A stretch of 64,000 nt of DNA from contig ALYF01000003.1 in the NCBI GenBank assembly GCA_000293845.2, forward strand, positions 866,690-930,689, written 5' to 3'. Under the pieces are notes generated by a model. The model was not told where the DNA came from and searched no databases. It saw only the letters and a list, made by a program, of their open reading frames with translations. Positions 26,035 through 35,488 of the stretch are shown piece after piece (within the stretch, counting starts at the first letter, position 1; every line of letters begins with the position of its first letter). The position numbers and the translations under genes were made by a program. The DNA comes from an alpha proteobacterium IMCC14465 (GTDB taxonomy: Bacteria > Pseudomonadota > Alphaproteobacteria > RS24).

Positions 26035-27720
26035 ATGAGCGATGTGGAGGGTGACTTGGAACCATATGATTATATTATTATAGGGGCTGGCAGCGCTGGA
26101 TGTGTGCTTGCTGCACGGCTTACCGAAGACCCTGACTGCCATGTCTTATTGCTGGAAGCTGGCGGTAAAGACAGAAATCTATTTATTCATATGCCGGCTG
26201 GTTATTCCCAAATTGTGCCGAAACCCGGGCCACATAATTATGGCTTTGAGACTGAAGCCGACCCGAATATGGATGGTCGCCAGCTTTATTGGCCTCGCGG
26301 AAGAGGCTGGGGTGGGTCGTCATCCATCAATGCAATGATTTATACCAGAGGTCATGCCAAGGATTATAATTTGTGGTCACAACTTGGCAATACAGGCTGG
26401 GGTTATGAAGATGTTATCCCCTATTTTAAACGCGCCGAGACCTATAAGGGCAATGGTGATGAAGATTATCACGGGGTGTCGGGGCCTTTAAGTGTCCAAA
26501 AGTCTGATCGCCAGAATGATGTCTTGCTCGATGTCTTTGTGCAGGCAGGTGTTGAAGCGGGTTTTCCCGAGACACAGGATTTTAACGGCAAGCAACAAGA
26601 AGGCTTTTCGCGTTATGAACATACAATTAAAGGCGCGCGCCGTTGCAGCACGGCACAAGCCTATCTTCATCCGTCACTGAAGCGGAAAAACCTAACTGTC
26701 CTCAGCCATGTGACTGTCGATAAGGTTAGATTTGAGGGTAATCGTGCCATTGGTGTCGACCTCATCAAAAAAAGAAAAAAACAAACCATGCGGGCGGCTA
26801 AAGAAGTTATTCTTTCTGCCGGAGCGCTGAACTCCCCACAAATATTGTTGAGATCGGGTGTTGGCGACGCGCAGACATTGAAAGATTTTGACATTCCAAT
26901 TGTTCACGATCTTCCGGGCGTGGGGCAGAATTTGCAGGATCATCTTGCTGTGGTTTGTCAATTTGCATGCCCCCAACCCATCACCATGCATAAATCTGTG
27001 GGGACGATTCCTCAGGCCATTGCCGGCATTAAATATTTGCTCGCCGGAAAGGGAGATGCCTCTTACCCGCCTTGCTCTGCTGGTGCTTTTTTCAAGTCTG
27101 CCCCTGAGAAAGATATTCCCGATATTCAGGTGCATTATGTTTCACTCGGGCTTGAAGACAGTCACGCACGCGGGGATAAAACATCCACACAGCACGCCTT
27201 TAGCGGGCTTATTTATGTGTGTCGCCCTGAAAGTCGAGGGTCTGTCGGGCTGAAGAATACCGATCCATATGCGCCGCCGCTTATTCAACCGAATTACCTC
27301 TCGACTGAAAATGACCGCCGTGATTTACGCAATGGTCTGCGTCTTATCCATAAGGTTTTCAATCAGCCAGCGTTCGATCCGTATCGTTCGGATAGGCTCA
27401 AACCTGGCCCGGAGGTGGATATAGAAGATGATAACGCGCTGGATGGCTGGATAAGAGAAACGGCAGAAACACTGTATCATCCGGTCGGGACATGCAAAAT
27501 GGGCGCGGATGCGATGGCTGTCACAAATGAAAACGGACAAGTGCATGGTGTTGACGCTTTGCGGGTTGTGGATGCCTCGCTCATGCCGACGCTGATTGGC
27601 GGCAATACAAATGCGCCAACTATAATGATGGCTGAGAAAATTTCTGACCATATTCGTGGTAAAGACTTCTTGCCCCGACAGGACTTTTCGTCCCGACAGC
27701 TTGGGGGCTTTATTGACTAG
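26035..27720 (+). CDS. GMC family FAD-dependent oxidoreductase (choline dehydrogenase-like)
   Basis: The N terminus has the FAD motif DYIIIGAGSAGCVLAARL, then the GMC signature 1 region (WPRGRGWGGSSSINAMIYTRG) and signature 2 (SAGALNSPQILLRSGVG). The C terminus has the active-site LYHPVGTCKMG and the final GGNTNAPTIMMAEK. It resembles BetA and alkyl-alcohol dehydrogenases. The substrate is not known, and no betB or betI is nearby. ATG at 26035 is listed. TTG at 26056, five bases after a strong GGAGG, gives a start just before the FAD motif and may be the real one. Confidence 0.88.
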   Translation: MSDVEGDLEPYDYIIIGAGSAGCVLAARLTEDPDCHVLLLEAGGKDRNLFIHMPAGYSQIVPKPGPHNYGFETEADPNMDGRQLYWPRGRGWGGSSSINAMIYTRGHAKDYNLWSQLGNTGWGYEDVIPYFKRAETYKGNGDEDYHGVSGPLSVQKSDRQNDVLLDVFVQAGVEAGFPETQDFNGKQQEGFSRYEHTIKGARRCSTAQAYLHPSLKRKNLTVLSHVTVDKVRFEGNRAIGVDLIKKRKKQTMRAAKEVILSAGALNSPQILLRSGVGDAQTLKDFDIPIVHDLPGVGQNLQDHLAVVCQFACPQPITMHKSVGTIPQAIAGIKYLLAGKGDASYPPCSAGAFFKSAPEKDIPDIQVHYVSLGLEDSHARGDKTSTQHAFSGLIYVCRPESRGSVGLKNTDPYAPPLIQPNYLSTENDRRDLRNGLRLIHKVFNQPAFDPYRSDRLKPGPEVDIEDDNALDGWIRETAETLYHPVGTCKMGADAMAVTNENGQVHGVDALRVVDASLMPTLIGGNTNAPTIMMAEKISDHIRGKDFLPRQDFSSRQLGGFID

Positions 27721-27721
27721 A

Positions 27722-28330
27722 ATGGCGCGCCTTGAATTCTTTTTCGATATTTCTAGCCCGTGGACATATTTGGCTTTTAGCCGCATTGAAGCACTTGCTG
27801 AGAAAACACAGGCGTCCCTTATCTGGCGTCCGATACTTGTTGGCGGCGTTTTTAACAGCGTCAATCAGGAGCTATATGAAACCCGCGCGCATCCTAATCC
27901 GGCGAAATTTACTTATAGCGTTAAGGATTTAAATGACTGGGCAGGTTTTTGCGGGCTGGAAATTAACTGGCCTGAGATATTTCCGGTCAATGCCGTGAAT
28001 GTGATGCGCGGGGCCTTATTTGCCCTAGATAGAGGGAAGCTGCCGGACTATGCACGGCTTGGCTTTGAGGCCTATTGGCGCGACGGGAAGGATATAAGCA
28101 ATCCTGATATTTTATCCGGCATAGCTGAGGCTTGTGATTTGCCTGTAAACGATTTCTTAACCTCCCTGAAGGATGATGCCATTAAAGCCCGCTTGCGGGA
28201 AAATACTGATGAGTTGTGTCAAAGAGGTGGTTTTGGTTCACCAACAATGTTTATCAATGAAACTGATATGTATTTTGGGAATGACCGCCTTTTGCTGGTT
28301 GAGGAAAAATTAAAAAATGAAAATCTCTGA
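27722..28330 (+). CDS. DsbA-fold isomerase, 2-hydroxychromene-2-carboxylate isomerase family
   Basis: A 202-aa protein of the HCCA isomerase / kappa-class GST group. It opens with RLEFFFDISSPWTYLAF, where Ser and Pro replace the CxxC of thiol oxidoreductases, and has the late GFGSPTMFINETDMYFGNDRL typical of the family. It binds glutathione in relatives. The start is ATG at 27722, one base after the GMC stop. The natural substrate is unclear, as no naphthalene-type pathway is visible. Confidence 0.88.
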   Translation: MARLEFFFDISSPWTYLAFSRIEALAEKTQASLIWRPILVGGVFNSVNQELYETRAHPNPAKFTYSVKDLNDWAGFCGLEINWPEIFPVNAVNVMRGALFALDRGKLPDYARLGFEAYWRDGKDISNPDILSGIAEACDLPVNDFLTSLKDDAIKARLRENTDELCQRGGFGSPTMFINETDMYFGNDRLLLVEEKLKNENL

Positions 28331-29063
28331 AAACGAACCCATTTTAAAAGCGCCATCTATCATCCTTTTTTTGATTGGTCTGATGGTCGCAATACACATT
28401 GCTTTCACACAAATTTTACCTCCGGCAACAGGCGTCAGTCTGTTTTTAAATCTAGCTTTCATACCCGCTGATTTTGCGCAAGCGCAGAAGCTTTGGACGC
28501 TTCTGAGTTATGCGTTTTTACATGGCAGTTGGGAGCATTTGCTGATGAATATGGTCTGGTTGCTTGCTTTCGGCTCTGCGGTTGCCCGGCGCATGGAGAG
28601 CGCAAAAATTTATCTGGTATTTTTCCTGCTCTGCTGTGTCATTGCGATAATGGTGCAATATAGTTTCGATCCCGACTCCCCTATACCCGTTATCGGCGCA
28701 TCCGGCGGTGTTGCTGCGATGCTGGGCGGGGCGGCGCGGTTTGCCTTTTCCGGTGATATTTTTGCCAATTCAAATCGTCGGTCGCGATTATTGCCGTTGA
28801 AAAAAGTCTTTAGCAATGGCACAGCGCTCATATTTGTTGGGCTTTGGGTTGCGCTTAATCTTATTTTCGGGCTGATATCTGTCTCGCCGAGTGGGGCGTC
28901 TATATCCGTAGCATGGCAAGCGCATCTGGGTGGTTTCTTTGCAGGCCTTTTTCTTATTGGGTGGTTTGAATCCCCCCCATTATCGCCTTCCGGTGGCCCC
29001 GGCAATGTTGCATATGGTGACTGGATAGGCGCGCGCGATAACAATGACAATCAAATAAAATAA
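28317..29063 (+). CDS. rhomboid family intramembrane serine protease
   Basis: A 248-aa membrane protein with about six hydrophobic segments. Rhomboid landmarks are SWEHLLMNMVWL in the second helix (His and Asn for the oxyanion site), the catalytic Ser in GASGGVAAMLGG, and the catalytic His in AWQAHLGGFFAGL. The start overlaps the end of the isomerase gene by 14 bases. Substrates are unknown. Confidence 0.93.
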   Translation: MKISENEPILKAPSIILFLIGLMVAIHIAFTQILPPATGVSLFLNLAFIPADFAQAQKLWTLLSYAFLHGSWEHLLMNMVWLLAFGSAVARRMESAKIYLVFFLLCCVIAIMVQYSFDPDSPIPVIGASGGVAAMLGGAARFAFSGDIFANSNRRSRLLPLKKVFSNGTALIFVGLWVALNLIFGLISVSPSGASISVAWQAHLGGFFAGLFLIGWFESPPLSPSGGPGNVAYGDWIGARDNNDNQIK

Positions 29064-29141
29064 ATGATTTCAGTGGGTTAAATCCTACCACTTGCGCCAA
29101 TATTTTTAATGATACAAAATATTGTCAGGAGGATGAATAAT

Positions 29142-29573
29142 ATGAATGTTAAAATTATCCTTAGCGATAAAGGAACGGATGTCTTAACGATAGATAGTTC
29201 CAACAAGCTTTCTGATGCGATTGCGGTGCTGGAAAATCGTTCGGTGGGGATTTTGGTGGCTACAAGCCCTGATGAACCCTTGGCGGGTGTCATCTCTGAA
29301 AGAGATGTTGTGCGCGCGCTTTCCAATCATGGGGCGTCTGCGCTTGATAGGCCGATTAGTGATTTTATGTCATCTAATCCGGTTACCATTAACCTTGAAA
29401 CGACAGTGGTTGAGGCGATGGAAATTATGACTGAAAAACGCATTCGACATCTGCCCGTGATTGATAATGGTAAAATCTGCGGTCTGGTCTCGATTGGTGA
29501 TGTTGTCAAACGACGCATCATGGATACCGAGGCTGAAGCCGAAGCCTTAAAGAGCTATATCGTTACAGGATAA
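29142..29573 (+). CDS. CBS domain pair protein
   Basis: A 143-aa protein made of two CBS motifs: first AIAVLENRSVGILVAT and GVISERDVVRALS, second AMEIMTEKRIRHLPVIDNG and GLVSIGDVVKRRI. Such stand-alone pairs bind adenine nucleotides and are thought to sense energy state. ATG 29142 follows AGGAGG at 29127-29132 with a 9-base gap. Upstream ATGs at 29109 and 29133 lack such a site. Confidence 0.9.
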   Translation: MNVKIILSDKGTDVLTIDSSNKLSDAIAVLENRSVGILVATSPDEPLAGVISERDVVRALSNHGASALDRPISDFMSSNPVTINLETTVVEAMEIMTEKRIRHLPVIDNGKICGLVSIGDVVKRRIMDTEAEAEALKSYIVTG

Positions 29574-29577
29574 AAAC

Positions 29578-30060
29578 TTAGAGCTTAGTCGGGTTGGGTG
29601 CGTCGCCATATACCTCGACCGGGTCAAAGACTTTGTCATTTTCTTCAAACTGAAGTTCGAGCTTACCCTCGACAGAACCCGTCGGCACGGAGCGATAGAA
29701 ACAAGACCGGTAGCCGACATGACAACTGGCGCCATTGCCAGCGACTTTCACCCGCAACCAAACCGCGTCTTGGTCATCATCAATGCGCATTTCAACGATA
29801 TTTTGAACAAGGCCACTTGTTGCGCCCTTATGCCAGATGGCTTGCCGCGAACGGCTGTAATAATGCGCTTCGGCAGTCTCGATTGATTTAAGGAAAGCTG
29901 TTTCATTCATATAGCCATGCATCAGCAATTCGCCGGTTTCATGGTCGGTTGTGACAACGGGGATAAGCCCATTCACATCAAATTTAGGCGCGAGTTCATT
30001 GCTTTCCTCGACCTGTTCAACCGAAATTCTTTCCGAAAATGGAACTGACATCTTCAACAC
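29578..30060 (-). CDS. hisI: phosphoribosyl-AMP cyclohydrolase
   Basis: HisI opens the purine ring of PR-AMP in histidine synthesis. The single-domain form (160 aa) shows [30 protein letters not shown], the metal-binding [11 protein letters not shown], and [14 protein letters not shown] with zinc-binding Cys residues. It is not fused to HisE. It is adjacent to folE on the same strand (48-base gap), an arrangement I know from other alphaproteobacteria. Confidence 0.96.
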   Translation of the reverse strand: MLKMSVPFSERISVEQVEESNELAPKFDVNGLIPVVTTDHETGELLMHGYMNETAFLKSIETAEAHYYSRSRQAIWHKGATSGLVQNIVEMRIDDDQDAVWLRVKVAGNGASCHVGYRSCFYRSVPTGSVEGKLELQFEENDKVFDPVEVYGDAPNPTKL

Positions 30061-30108
30061 CCTTCATAACCGGTAAGAACCGGAGTGATATTGAACGACT
30101 TTATACTG

Positions 30109-30756
30109 CTAGTTGTTAATCATGGCAAGGAAGCGGGCTTCCATGCGTGGATCATTAGCAAATACGCCTGTAAATCTCGTCGTAATAGTCGCGACATCAG
30201 GCTTTTTAATGCCACGCGTTGTCATGCATTGGTGCTTCGCATCAACCAATAGAGCAACACCGGCTGGTTCAAGGACACGCTGAATGCAGTCAACAATCTG
30301 GGCTGTCATGGTTTCTTGAGTTTGAAGGCGCTTGGCGTAAATCTCGATAACCCGCGCCAGTTTGGAAATACCGACAACACGTTCAACAGGCATATATGCA
30401 ATATGGACTTTGCCTAGAATAGCGACCATGTGGTGTTCGCAATGGCTTTCCAAATCAATGTCACGCAGCATGACCATATCGTCATAGCCTTCAACATCTT
30501 CAAATGTCCGACCCAGAACTTCTTCAGGGTCTTCATCATATCCGGCAAAAAACTCTTGGTAAGCATTTACAACACGCTTTGGTGTGTCAATCAGGCCTTC
30601 ACGCTCTGGATTGTCACCAGCCCAGGCAATCAGCGTTCTTACTGCTTCCTCGGCTGTCTCTCTTGATGGTTTCGACACTTTTACATCCCGCTCATTTACA
30701 ACATCCGCAACATTTGTTTGGTCGTTTACTCGTACATCCATAGTATTCTGCCTCAT
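30109..30756 (-). CDS. folE: GTP cyclohydrolase I
   Basis: FolE makes dihydroneopterin triphosphate from GTP for folate synthesis. It has the signatures SHCEHHMVAILGKVHIAYMP (zinc-binding Cys and His) and SKLARVIEIYAKRLQTQE, then the third ligand segment KHQCMTTRGIKKP. A 30-residue N-terminal extension precedes the fold, so a later start is possible. Zn-type FolE IA with all ligands present. Confidence 0.96.
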   Translation of the reverse strand: MRQNTMDVRVNDQTNVADVVNERDVKVSKPSRETAEEAVRTLIAWAGDNPEREGLIDTPKRVVNAYQEFFAGYDEDPEEVLGRTFEDVEGYDDMVMLRDIDLESHCEHHMVAILGKVHIAYMPVERVVGISKLARVIEIYAKRLQTQETMTAQIVDCIQRVLEPAGVALLVDAKHQCMTTRGIKKPDVATITTRFTGVFANDPRMEARFLAMINN

Positions 30757-31119
30757 AGGTATTCTGCCACTTTCCTGTAAATAACGCCCAGGTCTAGGTT
30801 AGGCACATTTTAGTCATTTGCATTTCATAAGGCACATTTCATGGGATTAGATGCCCGTATTCAGTGCGCATATTAAATGCCCGTGTTCAAATCTGGTTCC
30901 CACATATCATGACTTATGCCATGAAGCGTAAAAGTGTTCGCCGCTAAATCATGCATAGGGTTTTGCATAAAACCCCTAACAAGCTAACAGGATATAGTTT
31001 CTGCGCTTTTTGGGTCAAGCACAAGCCCATAAACTGATATCTTTTCTACGTTTATTTATTAGCTTTGGATGAGGGGCTTGGCTTGTTTAAGTCATAAAAC
31101 AGGCTTATTGTGCGGCGAA
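30757..31119. other. 363-base intergenic region between folE and cysS
   Basis: The divergent promoters of folE and cysS lie here. It contains a 7-bp inverted repeat GGGTTTT-GCAT-AAAACCC at 30958-30975. It also contains several imperfect direct repeats: TATTCTGCC at 30744 and 30760, GGCACATTT twice, and ATGCCCGT twice. No coding frame or known RNA family was recognised. It does not resemble a T-box or another known riboswitch to my eye. Confidence 0.5.
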
Positions 31120-32469
31120 ATGCAGTTAAAACTTTACAGTCTTGCCGCCAGAGAAAAGCTGGATTTCCACCCCGTCGACCCGGACAGGGTGACGATGTAT
31201 GTCTGTGGTCCTACAGTCTATGGGCCTGCACATATCGGAAATGCGCGGCCTGCGGTTGTTTTTGATGTTTTGGCGCGGGTATTGCGGTATTTGTATCCAA
31301 ATCTCGTCTATGCGCGCAATATCACGGATGTTGACGATAAAATTAATGCAAAAGCAGCCGATGCTGGCGTCGATATTTCGGTTATTTCTGACCTGTTTAA
31401 GGCAAAATATCACGAAGATATGTCGCTTTTGGGCGTTGCTGTTCCCGATATTGAGCCGCATGCCACAGGGCATATCGCGGAAATGATTGCGATGATTGAA
31501 CACCTCATTGACGCCGGTCATGCTTATGAAGCCGAAGGGCATGTTTTGTTTGAGGTGGCGAAAGACCCAGAATATGGGGCGCTGTCGGGCCGAAACCGTG
31601 AGGATATGATTGATGGTGCACGGGTTGAGGTCGCGCCATATAAGCGCGATGCCGCAGATTTTGTGCTTTGGAAACCATCATCGGCAGATTTGCCTGGATG
31701 GGACAGCCCATGGGGGCGGGGACGCCCAGGCTGGCATATTGAATGTTCAGCCATGATTGAAAAGCATCTTGGCACAACCATTGATATTCATGGTGGCGGC
31801 CAAGATTTGCAATTTCCGCATCATGAAAACGAAGCCGCACAAAGCAGATGTGCGCATAAGGCGCCTTTGGCCCGTTATTGGTTGCATAATGGCATGTTAA
31901 ATATGTCGGGCGAGAAAATGTCTAAATCCCTCGGAAATATCGCTTTGGTTGAGGATTTGTTGGCGGAAGCGCCGGGCGAGGCCTTAAGATTGGCGCTGTT
32001 GCAGGGGCATTATCGCCAGACCTTGGATTTTACACCTTCGTTATTGCAGCAATCTGTCAAAAATCTTGATCGCCTTTATGGTGTGTTGCGCGATGCGGCT
32101 GATATTGACGCGGCTGACGTTGCGGCGCCGGCGGGTTTTCTGTCGGCCTTGTGCGATGATTTGAACACGCCAAAGGCGCTGGCAGAACTATTTGCATTGT
32201 CCAAGTCAATAGATACGCCTGAAAACAAGGGCGCTTTTCTAGCGGCGGCAGGATTGCTGGGTTTACTTCAACAATCGCCTGATGACTGGTTTGCGCAGGC
32301 CTCTGCAAGTATTGACCGGGATGAAGTCGAAGCGCTCATTGCAGAGCGTGCGCAGGCCCGAACGGCCGGGGATTATGCCAAAGCTGATGCCGCGCGGGAT
32401 AAGCTTACCGATATGGGTGTTATGATTGAAGATGGCCCTGGCGGGACAATATGGCGTCTCGCCAGATAG
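31120..32469 (+). CDS. cysS: cysteinyl-tRNA synthetase
   Basis: A class I synthetase. It shows the HIGH-type segment CGPTVYGPAHIGNARP, zinc ligands including the GWHIECSAM region and HHENEAAQS, and the KMSKS motif in GEKMSKSLGN. The length of 449 aa is normal. ATG 31120 gives the usual short lead before LKLYSLAAREK. The frame runs further upstream to 31069, but that adds a poor extension. Confidence 0.97.
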   Translation: MQLKLYSLAAREKLDFHPVDPDRVTMYVCGPTVYGPAHIGNARPAVVFDVLARVLRYLYPNLVYARNITDVDDKINAKAADAGVDISVISDLFKAKYHEDMSLLGVAVPDIEPHATGHIAEMIAMIEHLIDAGHAYEAEGHVLFEVAKDPEYGALSGRNREDMIDGARVEVAPYKRDAADFVLWKPSSADLPGWDSPWGRGRPGWHIECSAMIEKHLGTTIDIHGGGQDLQFPHHENEAAQSRCAHKAPLARYWLHNGMLNMSGEKMSKSLGNIALVEDLLAEAPGEALRLALLQGHYRQTLDFTPSLLQQSVKNLDRLYGVLRDAADIDAADVAAPAGFLSALCDDLNTPKALAELFALSKSIDTPENKGAFLAAAGLLGLLQQSPDDWFAQASASIDRDEVEALIAERAQARTAGDYAKADAARDKLTDMGVMIEDGPGGTIWRLAR

Positions 32470-32493
32470 GCGCATCTGTTCTAGTTTAGGATT

Positions 32494-32931
32494 ATGGACG
32501 CTTTATACAGTCAGAAAATTCTCGCACTGGTCGCCAAGATTGACCATATCGGTCGACTTGACATGCCCGATGCGCGTGCCTCTGCCGTCTCGCAACTTTG
32601 TGGGTCCAAAGTTTGTGTTGAACTCAAACTAAGCGATGGGGTTGTGAGTGATTTTGCGCATGAGGTTGAAGCCTGTGCGCTGGGGCAAGCGTCATCAGCA
32701 ATAATGGCGCGGGAAATTATCGGCGCGTCGCCAGAGGAATTGAGAATTGTGGCGCAGGATATGCGGCGCATGCTCAAAGAAAATGGCGACCCGCCCCAAA
32801 ATTCGAGTAGAGGGGGTCAGTGGTCAGAACTTGGCTTGCTCGCGTCAGTGCGCGACTATAAAAACCGCCATGCTTCAACACTGCTGACATTTGACGCCGT
32901 TGAGGATTGTTTGCACCAGCTGGGTGTTTAA
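32494..32931 (+). CDS. NifU/IscU-like iron-sulfur cluster scaffold protein
   Basis: A 145-aa protein with three Cys in the IscU arrangement: CGSKVCVEL near residue 36, ACALGQASSAIM near residue 61, and a variable C-terminal part. It ends STLLTFDAVEDCLHQL, where the third ligand Cys is placed. This type is frequent in alphaproteobacteria, often next to yidD, as here. A role in Fe-S assembly is inferred from the family. Confidence 0.85.
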   Translation: MDALYSQKILALVAKIDHIGRLDMPDARASAVSQLCGSKVCVELKLSDGVVSDFAHEVEACALGQASSAIMAREIIGASPEELRIVAQDMRRMLKENGDPPQNSSRGGQWSELGLLASVRDYKNRHASTLLTFDAVEDCLHQLGV

Positions 32932-32937
32932 GCGGTT

Positions 32938-33138
32938 TTATTTTAGCATCTTGATGAAAACCGGAAGCGCAAATCCCATGCCTGCAGCCAGAAATATTTG
33001 CCAATCTAACCCAAGTAATTCAGGACAAAGTTTTGCAATCAAAAATGCAAAAGCCAACACGCTAAGTTTGGTCAAAGCAATATCATACCATCTGAAAAAT
33101 GTGATTTTGTTATCCGCCCATTTGAAGAAGTCCATCAT
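32938..33138 (-). CDS. small membrane protein, unknown
   Basis: A 66-aa frame with two hydrophobic stretches (about residues 21-38 and 44-63) and a charged N terminus (MMDFFKWADNKI). An AGAGAG-rich sequence precedes the ATG. It is convergent with the NifU-like gene and divergent from yidD. The amphipathic layout and the empty opposite strand favour a real gene, but I recognise no family. Confidence 0.5.
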   Translation of the reverse strand: MMDFFKWADNKITFFRWYDIALTKLSVLAFAFLIAKLCPELLGLDWQIFLAAGMGFALPVFIKMLK

Positions 33139-33209
33139 TTTTTTCTCTCTTGTATTTTCTCTGATGTGTTCGCGCTGGTATTATAACGAACCTTTAATAT
33201 GATAGGCGC

Positions 33210-33524
33210 ATGAAAATCGTTTCTAATTTTTTGCGCGTCTTGTTGCTGGTACCGATTTGGGGGTATCGCTTCCTGATTTCCCCGCTCACACCGCCAAGTT
33301 GCCGGTTTGAACCGACATGTTCCAGCTATGCGGAGGAGGCCATTCGTCGCCATGGCGCTTGGGTAGGCCTCTGGCTGACACTCAACAGATTATCGCGCTG
33401 TCATCCGGTTGAATGGCTTGGTGCAGATAGCGGTTTTGACCCTGTACCTGTTGAGATTTTAGCCGCACCTTGGTATGCACCATGGAGATTAAAAGCGGCA
33501 CAGGCAGAAATGAAAAAATCATGA
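33210..33524 (+). CDS. yidD: membrane protein insertion efficiency factor YidD
   Basis: A 104-aa protein with the YidD signature: [27 protein letters not shown], with its three conserved Cys, then [21 protein letters not shown]. It is a peripheral membrane protein thought to help YidC. Its stop overlaps the thrS start as ATGA. In many bacteria yidD lies in rnpA-yidC, but in alphaproteobacteria this separate location is usual. Confidence 0.95.
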   Translation: MKIVSNFLRVLLLVPIWGYRFLISPLTPPSCRFEPTCSSYAEEAIRRHGAWVGLWLTLNRLSRCHPVEWLGADSGFDPVPVEILAAPWYAPWRLKAAQAEMKKS

Positions 33525-35482
33525 TTACGCTAACTCTACCGGACGGGGCGACCCGTCAATTTGATGAACCTCTGAGCGGCTTGGCTTTTGCTGAGTCGAT
33601 TTCTAAATCCCTGTCGAAAAAAGCACTGGCGCTTAAAATCAATGGCGAGGCTGTTGATTTGGCGACGATGATTGACAGCGATTGCGAGGTTGCGGTTTTG
33701 ACGGCTTCCGATGAGGAGGGTGTTGACCTAATGCGTCATGATTGCGCGCATGTTCTGGCGGAGGCAGTTCAGGAGCTTTTCCCTGATACACAGGTGACGA
33801 TAGGGCCGGTGATTGAAAACGGTTTTTATTATGACTTTGCCAGAGAGATCCCTTTTAGCCTTGATGATTTGGAAAAAATCGAAGCGCGGATGCGTGATAT
33901 TGTTGATCGCGATGAGGACATTATCCGCGAGGTTTGGAACCGGGATGAGGCGATTGCGCATTTCCGCGAGATTGGTGAAGTTTATAAAGCCGATATAATT
34001 GCCTCCATTCCTGCTGGTGAAGATGTCAGTGTTTACCGCCAAGGGAATTGGAAGGATTTGTGCCGTGGCCCGCATCTGCCCTCAACGGGTAAGCTCGGCA
34101 AGGCGTTTAAGCTCACCAAGCTGGCGGGTGCTTATTGGCGCGGCGATAGCAATAATGAAATGTTGCAACGCATTTACGGAACATGCTGGGGCAATGAAAA
34201 AGATTTAAAAAATTATCTTCACATGGTGGAGGAAGCTGAGAAACGCGACCACCGTAAACTCGGTAGAGATATGGATTTGTTTCACCTGCAGGAAGAAGCG
34301 CAAGGGTCTGTCTTTTGGCATGCCAAGGGGTACACAATCTGGCAATCGCTGGAGCAATATATTCGCCGCCGCCTGACCGAAAACGATTATCAGGAAGTCA
34401 AAACTCCACAGATTTTGGATAAAAAATTCTGGGAGCAATCGGGGCACTGGGAAAAATTTCGTGAGAATATGTTCGTCGTGCCTGACGAAGTGCCGTCACT
34501 TGAAGATGAAGAGACGGTTCTGTCCGGTGAGGCTGAGTTAATGGCGTTAAAGCCCATGAACTGTCCCGCTCATGTTCAGATTTTCAAACAAGGTATTAAA
34601 AGCTATCGCGATCTACCACTGCGTATGGCTGAATTTGGGTGTTGTCACAGAAACGAGCCGCATGGGGCTTTGCATGGTTTGATGCGCGTGCGGCAGATGA
34701 CGCAGGATGATGCGCATATTTTCTGCCGTGAAGATCAGATTATTGCTGAGGCTGTGGATTTTTGTAATCTCGTCAAGCAAGTCTATACGGATCTCGGCTT
34801 TGAAGATGTCAGTGTTAAACTTGCTCTGCGTCCTGAGTTGCGCGCGGGTGAGGATGATGTCTGGGATCGGGCTGAGGGGGGGCTTCGTGCCGCTTTGAAA
34901 GCCGCAGGGCTGGACTGGGAAGAACTGCCCGGAGAAGGCGCGTTTTACGGCCCTAAAATCGAGTATCATTTGCGCGATGCCATCGGACGGACGTGGCAAT
35001 GCGGCACGCTTCAGCTTGATTTTGTTCTGCCTGAGCGCCTTGATGCGTCTTATGTTGGCGAGGATGGCAATAAGCACAGACCGGTTATGTTGCACCGTGC
35101 GGTTCTTGGTACGTTGGAACGGTTTATCGGTATTATGCTTGAAAGTTATGCGGGTAAGCTTCCGCTTTGGTTGGCGCCGCATCAGATTATGGTCTGCCCT
35201 ATCACGACGGATGCAGACAGCTATGGTGTGTCAGTTCTAGAAGCACTTAAGGCTGCAGGACTGCGCGCCGGTGTTGATTTGAGAAATGAGAAAATCAATT
35301 ACAAAGTCAGAGAGCATTCAGTATCGAAAATTCCGGTAATTCTGGCGGTTGGTGGTCGTGAGGCTGAGGGGCAAACGGTTTCGATGCGACGCCTTGGTTC
35401 CAAAGAATCTCAAGTTTTACCGCTTGATGAAGCTGTAAAGATACTTTCGGATGAAGCAACACCGCCCGATTTAAAGCCTTAG
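33521..35482 (+). CDS. thrS: threonyl-tRNA synthetase
   Basis: A class II synthetase of 653 aa. In order: an N-terminal TGS domain ([16 protein letters not shown]), the editing domain with [16 protein letters not shown] and the [10 protein letters not shown] segment, the catalytic core with [14 protein letters not shown] and [20 protein letters not shown] (motif 2), [12 protein letters not shown], motif 3 near [17 protein letters not shown], and the C-terminal anticodon-binding domain. ATG 33521 overlaps the yidD stop. Confidence 0.98.
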   Translation: MITLTLPDGATRQFDEPLSGLAFAESISKSLSKKALALKINGEAVDLATMIDSDCEVAVLTASDEEGVDLMRHDCAHVLAEAVQELFPDTQVTIGPVIENGFYYDFAREIPFSLDDLEKIEARMRDIVDRDEDIIREVWNRDEAIAHFREIGEVYKADIIASIPAGEDVSVYRQGNWKDLCRGPHLPSTGKLGKAFKLTKLAGAYWRGDSNNEMLQRIYGTCWGNEKDLKNYLHMVEEAEKRDHRKLGRDMDLFHLQEEAQGSVFWHAKGYTIWQSLEQYIRRRLTENDYQEVKTPQILDKKFWEQSGHWEKFRENMFVVPDEVPSLEDEETVLSGEAELMALKPMNCPAHVQIFKQGIKSYRDLPLRMAEFGCCHRNEPHGALHGLMRVRQMTQDDAHIFCREDQIIAEAVDFCNLVKQVYTDLGFEDVSVKLALRPELRAGEDDVWDRAEGGLRAALKAAGLDWEELPGEGAFYGPKIEYHLRDAIGRTWQCGTLQLDFVLPERLDASYVGEDGNKHRPVMLHRAVLGTLERFIGIMLESYAGKLPLWLAPHQIMVCPITTDADSYGVSVLEALKAAGLRAGVDLRNEKINYKVREHSVSKIPVILAVGGREAEGQTVSMRRLGSKESQVLPLDEAVKILSDEATPPDLKP

Positions 35483-35488
35483 AAGTTT

